The notes: a model not told the origin generated them from the sequence alone. A stretch of DNA of 64,000 nt from Bacteroidales bacterium (GCA_016705005.1 JADIZB010000039.1:1-64000); one strand, 5' to 3'; shown: positions 9,390 through 18,444, numbered from the stretch's first letter. Numbers and translations are program-made.

Positions 9390-10400
9390 CTATTTTTGTG
9401 GAGAGTCAAGATTTTTCGGCGCCTGTTTTTTGGGAGGTTCAGCAATCGATTCCCGCATTTTGGTATCAGCCTGTATATTCTGGAACTTATAGTAATCCAT
9501 TAATCCAAGGTTCCCGCTTCTGAACGATTCGGCTATGGCACGTGGAATTTCTGCTTCAGCTTCTATCACCTTTGCCCGGGCTTCCTGTGCTTTTGCTTTC
9601 ATTTCCTGCTCATTGGCCACTGCCATCGCTCTGCGCTCCTCAGCTTTGGCCTGTGCTATATTTTTATCGGCAAAAGCCTGATCCATCTGTAACTGAGCAC
9701 CAATATTTTTTCCAACATCAATATCAGCAATATCAATTGAAAGTATTTCGAATGCAGTGCCACTGTCAAGTCCTTTAGAAAGAACCATTTTACTGATTAA
9801 ATCAGGATTTTCAAGAACGCTCTTATGCGAATCAGATGAACCAATTGATGAAACTACACCTTCACCAACGCGGGCAAGAATGGTTTCTTCACCGGCCCCA
9901 CCGACGAGTTGCCTGATGTTTGCCCTTACCGTAACCCTTGCTTTTGCTATCAGCTGGATACCATCCTTTGCAACGGCAGCAATCGGAGGCGTATTGATAA
10001 CTTTGGGATTTACTGACATCTGAACGGCTTCGAAAACATCGCGTCCGGCCAGGTCAATGGCTGTTGCTGCTTTAAAGTTGAGGGGTATATTTGCTTTATC
10101 AGCTGAAATAAGTGCATTTACAACCAATTTCACCCTTCCACCTGCCAGATAATGTGCTTCCAGTTCATCACGGGTTAACGATAAACCAGCCTTGGTTGCA
10201 TTGATCATGGCTGTAACGATAACCGACGGGGGAACTTTTCGCCAACGCATGAATACCAGTTGAATCAGCGAGACCCTTACACCGGAAAGCAGAGCTGAAA
10301 ACCAAAGGCCAACCGGAATGAAATAGAAAATGATCCAAAGACCAAACAAAGAGGCAATTCCAATGGCTACTACTACAAGAAAACCAGAATCAGATCCCAT
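9390..10400 (-). CDS. floA: flotillin-like membrane scaffold protein FloA
   Basis: 336 residues. An N-terminal hydrophobic hairpin (VVVAIGIASLFGLWIIFYFIPVGLWFSALLSGV) is followed by the SPFH/band-7 core (VKLVVNALISADKANIPLNFKAATAIDLAGRDVFEAVQMSVNPKVINTPPI) and a long charged helical region (FADKNIAQAKAEERRAMAVANEQEMKAKAQEARAKVIEAEAEIPRAIA). Length and sequence match the FloA (YqfA) family. Family role: it forms membrane foci that organise lipid microdomains and associated proteins. It is encoded 4 bp after the NfeD-like gene, the usual flotillin/NfeD pairing, and followed by a terminator. Confidence 0.92.
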   Translation of the reverse strand: MGSDSGFLVVVAIGIASLFGLWIIFYFIPVGLWFSALLSGVRVSLIQLVFMRWRKVPPSVIVTAMINATKAGLSLTRDELEAHYLAGGRVKLVVNALISADKANIPLNFKAATAIDLAGRDVFEAVQMSVNPKVINTPPIAAVAKDGIQLIAKARVTVRANIRQLVGGAGEETILARVGEGVVSSIGSSDSHKSVLENPDLISKMVLSKGLDSGTAFEILSIDIADIDVGKNIGAQLQMDQAFADKNIAQAKAEERRAMAVANEQEMKAKAQEARAKVIEAEAEIPRAIAESFRSGNLGLMDYYKFQNIQADTKMRESIAEPPKKQAPKNLDSPQK

Positions 10401-10404
10401 AATT

Positions 10405-10872
10405 TTACGATTTACGTTTTACAAATATCTTATTATCAATTATATGCGAAACAACAACTTCAGTTTCCTGATCAATAAAATCGCTGTTTGTGTGTACTTC
10501 AAAAAACTCATCGTTAAAAATCGCCTTCCCCGAAGGAGAAATACGAGAAACTGCTTTTCCAGAATCTCCGGGGTGAATGTTTTCAAAATCAATCTCATTG
10601 ACTTTTCCACTGATTTCGGTCTTCAGTGCCAGCCTGTTCCATGTATTGGATTTAAAAGCCAGTACGATGGTTGCAAGAGTTAAAAAGAAAGCACCTATCA
10701 GAATATAATGTCCGGTCGGCGCTCCAAAAACATGGTATGATTCCCAGATTGAAAATGCGATCAGCGCAACCCCGGCAATGCCAACAACAGTTGTTCCGGG
10801 AATTACCAGTACTTCAAGAAGCACAAACAGCAATCCGGCAACAATCAATATTATTATAAGAGTCAATGACAT
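10405..10872 (-). CDS. NfeD-like short membrane protein, FloA partner
   Basis: 155 residues. Three hydrophobic helices occupy the first about 85 residues (LTLIIILIVAGLLFVLLEVLVIPGTTVVGIAGVALIAFSIW...GHYILIGAFFLTLATIVLAF), followed by a C-terminal OB-fold with the NfeD signature G-x-A (GDSGKAVSRISPSGKAIFNDEFFEVHTNSDFIDQETEVVVSHI). It is the short form lacking the N-terminal ClpP-like protease domain. It is first gene of the operon with floA; the two products are known to act together in membrane microdomains. Confidence 0.88.
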   Translation of the reverse strand: MSLTLIIILIVAGLLFVLLEVLVIPGTTVVGIAGVALIAFSIWESYHVFGAPTGHYILIGAFFLTLATIVLAFKSNTWNRLALKTEISGKVNEIDFENIHPGDSGKAVSRISPSGKAIFNDEFFEVHTNSDFIDQETEVVVSHIIDNKIFVKRKS

Positions 10873-10901
10873 ATGAAGAAAGTCTTAATCAGGAATCATT
10901 A

Positions 10902-10909
10902 CAAAAATA
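10902..10909 (-). promoter_or_regulatory. -7 box upstream of nfeD-floA
   Basis: Minus strand TATTTTTG, a perfect TAnnTTTG, 29 bp before the nfeD start. No convincing -33 element is visible. Confidence 0.4.
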
Positions 10910-10928
10910 GTCAGTATATCAAATGCTT

Positions 10929-11729
10929 TTACTGATTTACAAAATAAATGTTGGCTTTGGGAATAAAGTCCCTGATTGCCTTGATTCTTCTGTCACTCCC
11001 CGGATGCGTACTCAGCAATTCAGGCGGTGCAATGCCGGGTATAGAAGCCATATCTTCCCAGAATGAAAGCGCACGGGCAGGGTCATATCCTGCCATAGCC
11101 ATAAAAACCATGCCCAGTTTATCTGCTTCCAGTTCATGGGTTCTTGAATACGCCAATGTGCCTAAAGTTGAACCAACACCATATGCCAGGTTGAATAAGT
11201 CCCTTGTTTGCGATGGTTGTTGTTGCATGGCTATTTCAAGTGATACCCCTCCAGCTACCACAGCAAGTTGCTGACTCATCCTCTCTCCCCCGTGATTGGC
11301 AACAGCATGGGCAATTTCGTGTCCCATAATTACCGCGAGTCCGGCTTCATCCTTTGAGTATGGGAGGATTCCAGTGTAAACAACAACGCGTCCTCCCGGA
11401 AGGCACCAGGCATTCACTTCTGAACTTTCAACCAGATTATATTCCCAACGATAGGATTCAGCCTTCTCTGCTTTACCATTATCGCGCAGGAATTTTTCAA
11501 CTGCTGCTGCAATACGTTCTCCTACCCTTTTCACCATAATGACTTTTTGATTTGAAGGAGGAAGCGGGGGATTCTGATTAAGAAATTCCCTGTACGAATT
11601 CAGGCTCATCTCTGAGATCATACCGTCAGGAACCAAATTAAACTGCTTGCGCCCGGTTATGGGTACCTTTGAACAGGAAAATAATATCAACAGCACTGCT
11701 GAAAACAGTACAGGCTTAATTCGAACCAT
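10929..11729 (-). CDS. M48-family zinc metallopeptidase, lipoprotein
   Basis: 266 residues from ATG 11729; an upstream TTG would overlap clpS by 8 bp. It has a lipoprotein signal (MVRIKPVLFSAVLLILFSC) and the peptidase M48 core with zinc motif HEIAHAVANHGGERM and the downstream glutamate ligand region (YSRTHELEADKLGMVFMAMAGYDP). The family includes LoiP/BepA-like proteases that cut misfolded outer-membrane proteins, so a periplasmic quality-control role is likely but inferred. It immediately follows clpS, giving two proteolysis genes in a row. Confidence 0.88.
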   Translation of the reverse strand: MVRIKPVLFSAVLLILFSCSKVPITGRKQFNLVPDGMISEMSLNSYREFLNQNPPLPPSNQKVIMVKRVGERIAAAVEKFLRDNGKAEKAESYRWEYNLVESSEVNAWCLPGGRVVVYTGILPYSKDEAGLAVIMGHEIAHAVANHGGERMSQQLAVVAGGVSLEIAMQQQPSQTRDLFNLAYGVGSTLGTLAYSRTHELEADKLGMVFMAMAGYDPARALSFWEDMASIPGIAPPELLSTHPGSDRRIKAIRDFIPKANIYFVNQ

Positions 11730-11739
11730 ATTAAATTGA

Positions 11740-12012
11740 TTATTCAATTGAAACTGTCAATTTCCTGTTTATCATTTCGTTATAAACAGGCTTAAGTTCT
11801 TCAAGTGATCCACTCATAATCCCGCATTTTCCCTTATAATGAACTATAAGTGTAATTTGCTCAGCCTGAACCGGCTCTATACCACACACGTCGATTAAAG
11901 TTTCAATAACAAATTCGAAGGTATTATAATCATCATTATACAGGACAAGCTCCCTGATGTTGGTCAGCTGCTCCTTCTGATCATGAAGAATTGATGTTTT
12001 TTCCTTAACCAT
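11740..12012 (-). CDS. clpS: ATP-dependent Clp protease adaptor ClpS
   Basis: 90 residues. The conserved ClpS core is clear: LVLYNDDYNTFEFVIETLIDVCGIEPVQAEQITLIVHYKGKCGIMSGSLEELKPVYNEMINRKLTVSIE. NDDYNTFEFV corresponds to the N-degron pocket region and HYKGKC to the usual HxxGxC. Family role: it delivers N-end-rule substrates to ClpAP-type protease in the cytoplasm. It is the first gene of a pair with the M48 protease. Confidence 0.93.
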   Translation of the reverse strand: MVKEKTSILHDQKEQLTNIRELVLYNDDYNTFEFVIETLIDVCGIEPVQAEQITLIVHYKGKCGIMSGSLEELKPVYNEMINRKLTVSIE

Positions 12013-12141
12013 TCTTCTTAATTTGTGTTATATCTTTCGATATTTGACGTTATAAAAATACGAAAAAACAATAAATCCGGTTACGCAGGGGAGATATATT
12101 TTACAAATTTCCCTTGAATGCGGCGGTTTATCTGAACCATT

Positions 12142-12807
12142 ATGTCTGTGCACCTGTTTGATAACCAAATCGCTAAACTCAAAGAATCTTTGAATGCCGG
12201 GCTACCCGGACCTGCAGCCCATATAAAAATGGCACCGGCACACCGCGACCACCTGATCAGCATTTCCAGGGGGCCGGAATTCGCACGCAAAAGTGGTGTA
12301 CTGATACTCCTTTTTCCTGATGAACAGGATGAAATAAGTACCGTTTTCATAAAAAGAATGGAATATGAAGGCGTGCATAGTGGTCAGATTGCTTTCCCGG
12401 GAGGTAAATCTGAGGATTCAGACCCGGACATTATCGCAACAGCCATACGTGAAGCAGAGGAAGAAATCGGTGTGAAAAAAGAATCCATTCAGGTTGTCGG
12501 ACGATTGAGTGACCTTTTCGTTCCCCCAAGTAATTTTATCATCAGCCCGGTGATAGCGCAAACTCCTGCCTGCCCTGCATTTATTCCGGATATGACTGAA
12601 GTTGCTGAAATCTTTACTGTACCACTTCGTTACTTTCTCAATCAGGACAATTCAGGGGAATATAAAATCAATTATCGAAACAACCTGAACATCAGCGTTC
12701 CGGGATTCAGTTATAAAAATCACCTGATCTGGGGTGCAACAGCCATGATTCTGAGCGAACTGCTTCACATCTTTACTAAAGCTGATACCTGCCGCGACCA
12801 TACCTGA
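12142..12807 (+). CDS. NUDIX hydrolase, CoA-pyrophosphatase-like
   Basis: 221 residues. The NUDIX box is intact at about residues 91-113 (GGKSEDSDPDIIATAIREAEEEIGV, matching Gx5Ex7REUxEExGU). The flanking sequence VFIKRMEYEGVHSGQIAFPGGK resembles the NuCoA subgroup that hydrolyses CoA and related nucleotides. Cytoplasmic, no signal peptide. Substrate is inferred from family resemblance. It starts the plus-strand run after clpS, divergent from it. Confidence 0.87.
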   Translation: MSVHLFDNQIAKLKESLNAGLPGPAAHIKMAPAHRDHLISISRGPEFARKSGVLILLFPDEQDEISTVFIKRMEYEGVHSGQIAFPGGKSEDSDPDIIATAIREAEEEIGVKKESIQVVGRLSDLFVPPSNFIISPVIAQTPACPAFIPDMTEVAEIFTVPLRYFLNQDNSGEYKINYRNNLNISVPGFSYKNHLIWGATAMILSELLHIFTKADTCRDHT

Positions 12808-12869
12808 ATGCTTATTTCACAGCACAATTCGTTTTTATTTATAGCTTTACCTGACGAAAAACATCTTCT

Positions 12870-13979
12870 ATGAAAATCAGAATTCTGAAGTCCCTGCTAA
12901 TGTTACCGGTGGTGTTTGCATTGTCTTCGTGTCATGTCGGCCGTTTTTTTATCTACAACTATGCTGACATTAAGGATTACAGGAAATTTCCTCAGGTTGC
13001 GGTGCAGAATCCTGACAATCCATGGCATTTCAGCCAGGGTCAGTTTGAGACCAGACCAACCCTTCCGGGATATCTTGGTGAGGAATACGGCGATTTTGAC
13101 AGTTTTCTTGATGAAACCGGTTCCCTGGGCTTCCTTGTAATCAGAAACGATTCCATACTTTTCGAACATTACGGGGAAGATTATGATGAATCATCGGTTT
13201 TTACCTCCTTTTCGGTGGCCAAATCATTTGTCTCTGCCATGGTAGGCATAGCCGTTGAAAAGGGATATATCAGCAGTGTGCATGAGCCCATTACCAAATG
13301 GTTGCCTGAGTTGAAAGGTGAAGGGTTCGACCGGATCACGGTAGAGCATCTGCTAAACATGCGTTCCGGTATTTTTTACAGGGAAGCCTATTCAAACCCG
13401 TTTATGGAAATGCCGAAATACTATTATGGCAGGAACCTCCTGAAGTATGTCAAAAAGCTTAAGATCAAAGAAGATCCCGGGCAGAATTTTGATTACATCA
13501 GTGTCAATTCACTGTTGCTAAGCCTTATTATTGAACGTTCATCCGGTAAGAGATTAAATGAATTTCTGGAAATGGAGATCTGGAAACCCATCGGAATGGA
13601 GTTTCCAGCAACCTTAAACACTGACAGCAAAAAGCATGATACATTCAAGGGATATTGCTGTGTAAACGCACGTGCAAGGGATTTTGCCAAATTCGGACGA
13701 CTCTATCTCAACAAAGGCAACTGGAACGGGAAACAGATAGTTCCGGAAGACTGGGTGCACATTTCTACCACATTTATCCAGTCGCCTCAGTTACCCCAGG
13801 GCTTCCATTATACCTATCAGTGGCGGGTGATGCCATCCGGCTCCTACATGGCCAGGGGAATTCTCGGGCAGTTCATATATTGCAATCCGGCAAAAAACAT
13901 CATTATTGTCAGACTGGGCAAAAAAGTGAAGGATTTCAACTGGGCAGTCTTCTTCGAAGAGGTGGCAGGCAAGTATTGA
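12870..13979 (+). CDS. beta-lactamase-fold serine hydrolase, lipoprotein
   Basis: 369 residues with a lipoprotein signal (LMLPVVFALSSC). The class C beta-lactamase/DD-peptidase fold is indicated by the SxxK motif in SFSVAKSFVSAMVGIAVEKG, the YxN-like segment FDYISVNSLLL, and the C-terminal MARGILGQFIYCNPAKNIIIVRLGKK. It is likely a periplasmic or outer-membrane esterase or peptidase; the substrate cannot be told. A gap of 62 bp separates it from the NUDIX gene. Confidence 0.85.
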   Translation: MKIRILKSLLMLPVVFALSSCHVGRFFIYNYADIKDYRKFPQVAVQNPDNPWHFSQGQFETRPTLPGYLGEEYGDFDSFLDETGSLGFLVIRNDSILFEHYGEDYDESSVFTSFSVAKSFVSAMVGIAVEKGYISSVHEPITKWLPELKGEGFDRITVEHLLNMRSGIFYREAYSNPFMEMPKYYYGRNLLKYVKKLKIKEDPGQNFDYISVNSLLLSLIIERSSGKRLNEFLEMEIWKPIGMEFPATLNTDSKKHDTFKGYCCVNARARDFAKFGRLYLNKGNWNGKQIVPEDWVHISTTFIQSPQLPQGFHYTYQWRVMPSGSYMARGILGQFIYCNPAKNIIIVRLGKKVKDFNWAVFFEEVAGKY

Positions 13980-14048
13980 AATGATAATGAAGCATTTTTC
14001 CGTTAACAGAATCGCGATCAGGAAGGTTATGAACAAGCCGGACCATCA

Positions 14049-14540
14049 TCACAGGATTCCCTGCTGATCCTCTGAGAATGCCTCGCTTCCGGGATACCAG
14101 AATTTTTCTCTGGCAAGTTTTTCCGGAAAAGTATAATAATACATCACAGCCTCGGTGCACATGACCATGTCATGGTCATAGAGCCAGGTGTCGATTACGG
14201 CAATGTTCCGTTTCATCTCCCTCAGTTTCCCCCTGAGAAACAAACTGCCATTGTTGGTTGTAACAGGCTTGCGAAGTTTGACCTCCATTTTTGAAGTCAC
14301 ACCCGATGTATTCAGTTTGACAAAAACCAGCCAGCTGGCAAGTTCATCAAGCAATGTTGCCTGAATCCCACCGTGCAGGGTGTTGTTCCACCCCTGAAAC
14401 TGAGGCTCTGGCATCCACTCAGCTGTTACAAAATCCCCATCTTCCGTAAAGCGGAGTTTCAGACCGATGGGATTGTCGGGTGAACAACCAAAGCAATTGT
14501 AACCTTCCCTTTTGATAAAAGGATTCCTGATTTTCTTCAT
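14049..14540 (-). CDS. PaaI-like hotdog-fold thioesterase
   Basis: 163 residues. Hotdog-fold features: GYNCFGCSPDNPIGLKLRF at the N-terminus, the catalytic-region motif NNTLHGGIQATLLDELASWL (HGG plus D/E) and a following beta sheet (TSKMEVKLRKPVTTNNGSLFLRGKLREMKRNIAVIDTWLYD). Family members hydrolyse acyl-CoA thioesters in the cytoplasm. Convergent with the serine hydrolase at 13979. Confidence 0.82.
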   Translation of the reverse strand: MKKIRNPFIKREGYNCFGCSPDNPIGLKLRFTEDGDFVTAEWMPEPQFQGWNNTLHGGIQATLLDELASWLVFVKLNTSGVTSKMEVKLRKPVTTNNGSLFLRGKLREMKRNIAVIDTWLYDHDMVMCTEAVMYYYTFPEKLAREKFWYPGSEAFSEDQQGIL

Positions 14541-14552
14541 GGATCGAAAATA

Positions 14553-15323
14553 CTACTTCTTTTCCTTACCCCCAGCGAAAGTTGTGGTTCTTACCACGGC
14601 ACCGTTTTCATCAAACTCAATCCATTTGCCGTCCTTTTCTCCGGATTTGTACTGACCAGAAATTTTTACCTTGCCATTTTCAAAATATTCAATGCTGGCT
14701 CCATCGTTGATGTTGTCCTTGTAAAAGTCTGAAGTTCGCAGCTTATTCCCGGGATAAAAGGATTTCTGTTCACCCTGCAGCATCCCCTGCACATAATTGT
14801 ATTCGGCGATCAGATTACCTTCGGCATTAAACCATCTGGAAGGACCATCTTTTATTCCATTAATATAGTTTGATTCTTCAGATTTTTTCTTTGAATTTTC
14901 ATACCAGGTCGACTGCATGCCATGGTATTTTCCGGCTGCATAGTTGTTTTCCGATGTCTGAAAGCCTCCCTGTCCGTAACGACGGCTCGGCCCGTCGGGA
15001 ATGTCTTTTTTAAAATACTGCTCCGAAACAAGGTATCCCTGCTTCGACAAATCAATGAAAATTCCTTCTTTCTGACCAAGTTTAAAGTTTTCAATTTTGG
15101 CCAGCAATCCATTTTCGGCAAAATGAACAAGCCACATACCGTCCTTTTGGTTGTTGACGTAATTGCCATCGAAAATCATTTCCCCGGCTTTTTCAATCCA
15201 ACGGCCCTGCCTTAGACCCTTAGCGTCTGTTTGATTGGCTTGTTCTGCCTGCTGAGCTTTCTGCGCAAAAACCATCATCGTCAGAAAGGAGAACAGAATA
15301 AAGGAAACAACGGTTTTTTTCAT
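14553..15323 (-). CDS. secreted MORN-variant (YwqK-type) repeat protein
   Basis: About 256 residues from ATG 15323 (MKKTVVSFILFSFLTMMVFAQ, a signal peptide); the longer frame starts at an unlikely TTG. The rest is tandem repeats of about 22 residues of the MORN-variant type (GMWLVHFAENGLLAKIENFKLGQKEG; GPSRWFNAEGNLIAEYNYVQGMLQG; GKWIEFDENGAVVRTTTFAGG). Databases often call this family YwqK antitoxin, but no toxin lies next to it and the protein is exported, so I make no functional claim. Residues near the end read FAGGKEKK. Confidence 0.8.
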   Translation of the reverse strand: MKKTVVSFILFSFLTMMVFAQKAQQAEQANQTDAKGLRQGRWIEKAGEMIFDGNYVNNQKDGMWLVHFAENGLLAKIENFKLGQKEGIFIDLSKQGYLVSEQYFKKDIPDGPSRRYGQGGFQTSENNYAAGKYHGMQSTWYENSKKKSEESNYINGIKDGPSRWFNAEGNLIAEYNYVQGMLQGEQKSFYPGNKLRTSDFYKDNINDGASIEYFENGKVKISGQYKSGEKDGKWIEFDENGAVVRTTTFAGGKEKK

Positions 15324-15380
15324 TTTTCTGATTTTGTTTGAATGCACAAAAATATAAAGACCCAAAGAAATTTATTCACA

Positions 15381-16691
15381 TTACACGATAAATTCAGCCC
15401 TTAAATCATACATTTCGGCACCGGTAATCATAACTTCAACCATCTTTCCGGGTGTTAACTTTCCGGCTTTACCTGTTATAATCACTTCATTGTCTACTTC
15501 AGGCGAATCAAATTCAGTCCTGCCGATCCAGTTCCCATCCTCTTTCCGGTCAATCATAACTTTCATCCTGACACCAATCAATGCGTTGTTTCTTGCCAGA
15601 GAAATATCCTGCTGAAGCAGCATCAATTCCTCGGCCCTGCGGGCCTTTATTGCTGGCCTGACATCATCCTTCAGCCGGGCTGCTGTTGTATTTTCTTCGT
15701 CCGAATAAGTAAAAACGCCCATTCTCTCGAACCCGGAATCGTTGATAAAATGCTTGAGTTCGTTGAATTCTGCTGTGGTTTCACCGGGATAACCAACAAT
15801 AAAACTTGTGCGGATGGCAATGCCCGGAACCTTTTGCCTGATGGTACGGATCAGATTGGCGGTTTGCTCCGAATTCAATCCCCGCTTCATCGATTTCAGG
15901 ATTCTTGAATTGATGTGCTGAAGCGGAATATCGAGGTAACGACAGATTTTAGGATGGTTATTGATTGCGTCAAGTACATTTACCGGAAAGCCGGCAGGAT
16001 AAGCATAATGAAGCCTGATCCATTCGATCCCATCAACTTCAGCCAGCTGATCAAGAAGCAATGCCAGTTGCCTTTTCCCATTCAGATCAACACCATAATA
16101 GGTCAGGTCCTGGGCGATGAGGATAAGTTCCTTCACCCCGGAAGCAGCAAGAAACCGGGCTTCCTCAACAAGATTTACGACTGGTTTTGAAATATTCCTG
16201 CCCCTGATGCCCGGAATGGCACAGAACGAACATTTTCTGTCGCAACCTTCCGAGATTTTAAAATAGGCATAATGTGGTGGGGTAGTCAGCTGTCGTTCGC
16301 CAAGCAAATCCTCTCTGAAAGGTGCATTTACAGAAGCGAGTATGGCACTCATATCGTTTACGCCGAAAAATCCGTCTACCTCTGGAATCTCTTTTTGTAA
16401 CTCGTCGCGGTAACGCTGCGACAGGCAACCCATCACATAAAGCTTCTCTATCCTTTCTTCCTTGCGGGCTTTGACCCAGTGAAGAATGGTATTGACGGAT
16501 TCCTCCTTTGCATCGTTGATAAAGCCACAGGTGTTTACAATAACAATATCGGCATCACCCGACCCGTCATGTGAAGTCTGCAGTCCGGCCGCTTTCAGTT
16601 GCCGGAGCATTACCTCCGAATCAACCAGGTTTTTGGCGCAACCCAGGGTAACTACATTGACAGATTTATTATTAAAGAGTTTCGTTTTCAC
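15381..16691 (-). CDS. rimO: ribosomal protein S12 methylthiotransferase RimO
   Basis: 436 residues starting at GTG 16691. It has the UPF0004 N-terminal domain (NVVTLGCAKNLVDSEVM), the radical-SAM CxxxCxxC cluster site in SEGCDRKCSFCAIPGIRGR, and a C-terminal TRAM domain (VRMKVMIDRKEDGNWIGRTEFDSPEVDNEVIITG). The cysteines for the second iron-sulfur cluster are visible (GC in TLGCAKN, NTCGF, MGCLSQRY). It methylthiolates an aspartate of ribosomal protein S12. Located downstream of ftsY as is usual in Bacteroidota. Confidence 0.95.
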   Translation of the reverse strand: MKTKLFNNKSVNVVTLGCAKNLVDSEVMLRQLKAAGLQTSHDGSGDADIVIVNTCGFINDAKEESVNTILHWVKARKEERIEKLYVMGCLSQRYRDELQKEIPEVDGFFGVNDMSAILASVNAPFREDLLGERQLTTPPHYAYFKISEGCDRKCSFCAIPGIRGRNISKPVVNLVEEARFLAASGVKELILIAQDLTYYGVDLNGKRQLALLLDQLAEVDGIEWIRLHYAYPAGFPVNVLDAINNHPKICRYLDIPLQHINSRILKSMKRGLNSEQTANLIRTIRQKVPGIAIRTSFIVGYPGETTAEFNELKHFINDSGFERMGVFTYSDEENTTAARLKDDVRPAIKARRAEELMLLQQDISLARNNALIGVRMKVMIDRKEDGNWIGRTEFDSPEVDNEVIITGKAGKLTPGKMVEVMITGAEMYDLRAEFIV

Positions 16692-16771
16692 TTCTTTCGT
16701 TTATGGAAAATCCGGGCAGCGCCGGCGGCCTGCCTCTTGGTTTAATGCACAATTAAAAAGCCGGGTGAATA

Positions 16772-17725
16772 TCAGTTAAAAAGAGAGTCAACAAATTCAT
16801 CCTTGATAAAAGGCTGAAGGTCTGTCATTTTCTCTCCGATTCCAATATATTTTACAGGAATCCTGAACTGATCAGAAATCCCAATGACTACACCACCCTT
16901 GGCCGTACCGTCGAGCTTTGTCAGAGCCAGTGCATTCACTTCGGTGGCAGCTGTAAACTGTTTTGCCTGTTCAATGGCATTTTGTCCGGTGGAAGCATCC
17001 AGTACCAGCAAAACCTCCTGAGGGGCATCCGGCAAGAGTTTCTGCATAACCTTCCTGATTTTCGACAACTCATTCATCAGGCCGATTTTATTGTGCAAAC
17101 GTCCCGCTGTATCAATAATCACCACATCGGCTTCTTTTGCTATGGCTGATTTCAGTGTATCAAAAGCCACCGAAGCAGGATCGGCGCCCATACCCTGTGA
17201 TACACAGGGGACTCCTACCCTTTCGGCCCAGATCTCGAGTTGCGAAACGGCTGCAGCCCTGAAAGTATCAGCAGCACCTAAAACAACTGTTTTACCCGCA
17301 GCCTTGAACTGATATGCCAGTTTACCAATGGTCGTAGTCTTCCCAACACCATTTACACCAACTACCATGATAACATATGGTGTTTCGCGTTTGGGAAAAT
17401 CAAAACCCTCAACAAGCAAGCCTTTTGATGTTTCATCAAGCAGGGCCGATATCTCTTCACGAAGTATCTGGTTCAGCTCAGCGGTGCCCAGGAATTTGTC
17501 GCGGGCCACCCGGCTCTGGACACGCTCAATAATCCGCAGGGTGGTTTCAACGCCGACATCGGATGTAACGAGGATTTCTTCCAGATTATCAAGCACCTCA
17601 TCATCAACTTTCGACTTGCCAATAATTGCCTTCGAAAGCTTACCGAAAAAACTGGTTTTGGTCTTCTCCAGCCCTTTGTCCAGATCCTGTTTTTTTTCTT
17701 TCGAGAAGAATGAAAAAATCCCCAT
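16772..17725 (-). CDS. ftsY: signal recognition particle receptor FtsY
   Basis: 317 residues from ATG 17725 (MGIFSFFSKEKKQDL); a TTG further upstream gives an implausible extension. The NG domain is complete: N-domain helices, P-loop GVNGVGKTTTIGKLAY, DTFRAAAVSQLEIWAER, DTAGRLHNKIGLMNEL, TKLDGTAKGG and a C-terminal DLQPFIKDEFVDSLF. The acidic A domain is absent, as in most Bacteroidota. It is the GTPase receptor for co-translational membrane targeting. Confidence 0.95.
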   Translation of the reverse strand: MGIFSFFSKEKKQDLDKGLEKTKTSFFGKLSKAIIGKSKVDDEVLDNLEEILVTSDVGVETTLRIIERVQSRVARDKFLGTAELNQILREEISALLDETSKGLLVEGFDFPKRETPYVIMVVGVNGVGKTTTIGKLAYQFKAAGKTVVLGAADTFRAAAVSQLEIWAERVGVPCVSQGMGADPASVAFDTLKSAIAKEADVVIIDTAGRLHNKIGLMNELSKIRKVMQKLLPDAPQEVLLVLDASTGQNAIEQAKQFTAATEVNALALTKLDGTAKGGVVIGISDQFRIPVKYIGIGEKMTDLQPFIKDEFVDSLFN

Positions 17726-17802
17726 TGTATGCTGTTTGTTAAATGATTGATTGGAAGCAAAATTAATCAATAAGCCCGATTGATGGTAAGGTATAAAATA
17801 AA

Positions 17803-17839
17803 ACAGGGTCTTCTCTTAACGAATAAGAAAAGGCCCTGT
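17803..17839 (-). terminator. intrinsic terminator after rpmG-DUF4295
   Basis: Minus strand ACAGGG...CCCTGT with an inner TTTTCTT/AAGAGAA-type stem, followed by TTTATTTTAT. It separates the ribosomal unit from ftsY. Confidence 0.7.
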
Positions 17840-17858
17840 CCCTGAATAAAGGAGGTAA

Positions 17859-18014
17859 TTATTTCTTTGCCAGGAAATCTTTAACCTGATCGTTGGGAAC
17901 AATATTTTCCTTGAAAGCATAGGCTCCGGTCTTCGGCGACCGAACCATGCGGATAACTTTAGCATAATCCTTACCTGATGAAGTTCTCAGGGTTGCAACT
18001 ACTTTCTTTGCCAT
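17859..18014 (-). CDS. DUF4295 family small basic protein
   Basis: 51 residues, MAKKVVATLRTSSGKDYAKVIRMV..., ending DQVKDFLAKK. It matches the Bacteroidota-specific DUF4295 family, which is almost always encoded between rpmG and ftsY. The size, charge and location suggest a ribosome-associated protein, but its function is not established. It lies 9 bp after rpmG and ahead of a terminator, so the two form one short operon. Confidence 0.88.
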   Translation of the reverse strand: MAKKVVATLRTSSGKDYAKVIRMVRSPKTGAYAFKENIVPNDQVKDFLAKK

Positions 18015-18023
18015 GGTCTATTG

Positions 18024-18212
18024 TTATTTAATTTCCTTGTGAACAGTAACTTTCCTCAGGATTGGATTGTACTTTTTAATCTCAAGCCTCTCGGGAGTAT
18101 TCTTCTTATTCTTGGTGGTAATATACCTTGAGGTTCCGGGCATCCCACTGGTTTTGTGCTCTGTGCACTCCAGTATCACCTGAATTCTCGCTTCTTTGCT
18201 CTTCTTAGCCAT
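18024..18212 (-). CDS. rpmG: 50S ribosomal protein L33
   Basis: 62 residues: MAKKSKEARIQVILEC...SRYITTKNKKNTPERLEIKKYNPILRKVTVHKEIK, the L33 signature. Only one cysteine of the zinc ribbon remains, so this is the zinc-independent type. In many Bacteroidota rpmB (L28) sits immediately upstream; here the upstream 125 bp hold only the promoter and then divergent xerD. Confidence 0.95.
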   Translation of the reverse strand: MAKKSKEARIQVILECTEHKTSGMPGTSRYITTKNKKNTPERLEIKKYNPILRKVTVHKEIK

Positions 18213-18240
18213 TGTTGTAAGCCTTTAAATTTTCGGACTG

Positions 18241-18271
18241 CAAAAATACAAATAATTACTTACCATCCAAA
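18241..18271 (-). promoter_or_regulatory. promoter of rpmG-DUF4295
   Basis: Minus strand TTTG at 18271-18268, exactly 19 bp, then TATTTTTG at 18248-18241: a perfect Bacteroidota TTTG-N19-TAnnTTTG promoter. Confidence 0.8.
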
Positions 18272-18444
18272 GACATGCATAGAAAAAATGTGAGAAAACC
18301 GGAAAATTTAGCACAGTGCATCCATTTAAAGCTGTAATTGGTTGTATTTCTGCATTTTAATATTGCAAATCAAAATATAAACAAATGTTTGTTGATATTT
18401 TATCCATTTCAAAGTCAGATTGCATCCGGTACAAAAAAAATAAG

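Noticed and set aside
14553..15323. YwqK-type antitoxin of a toxin-antitoxin system (also 51076-51531)
   Set aside because: Both proteins have signal peptides and no toxin-like neighbour; the name reflects only MORN-variant repeats.
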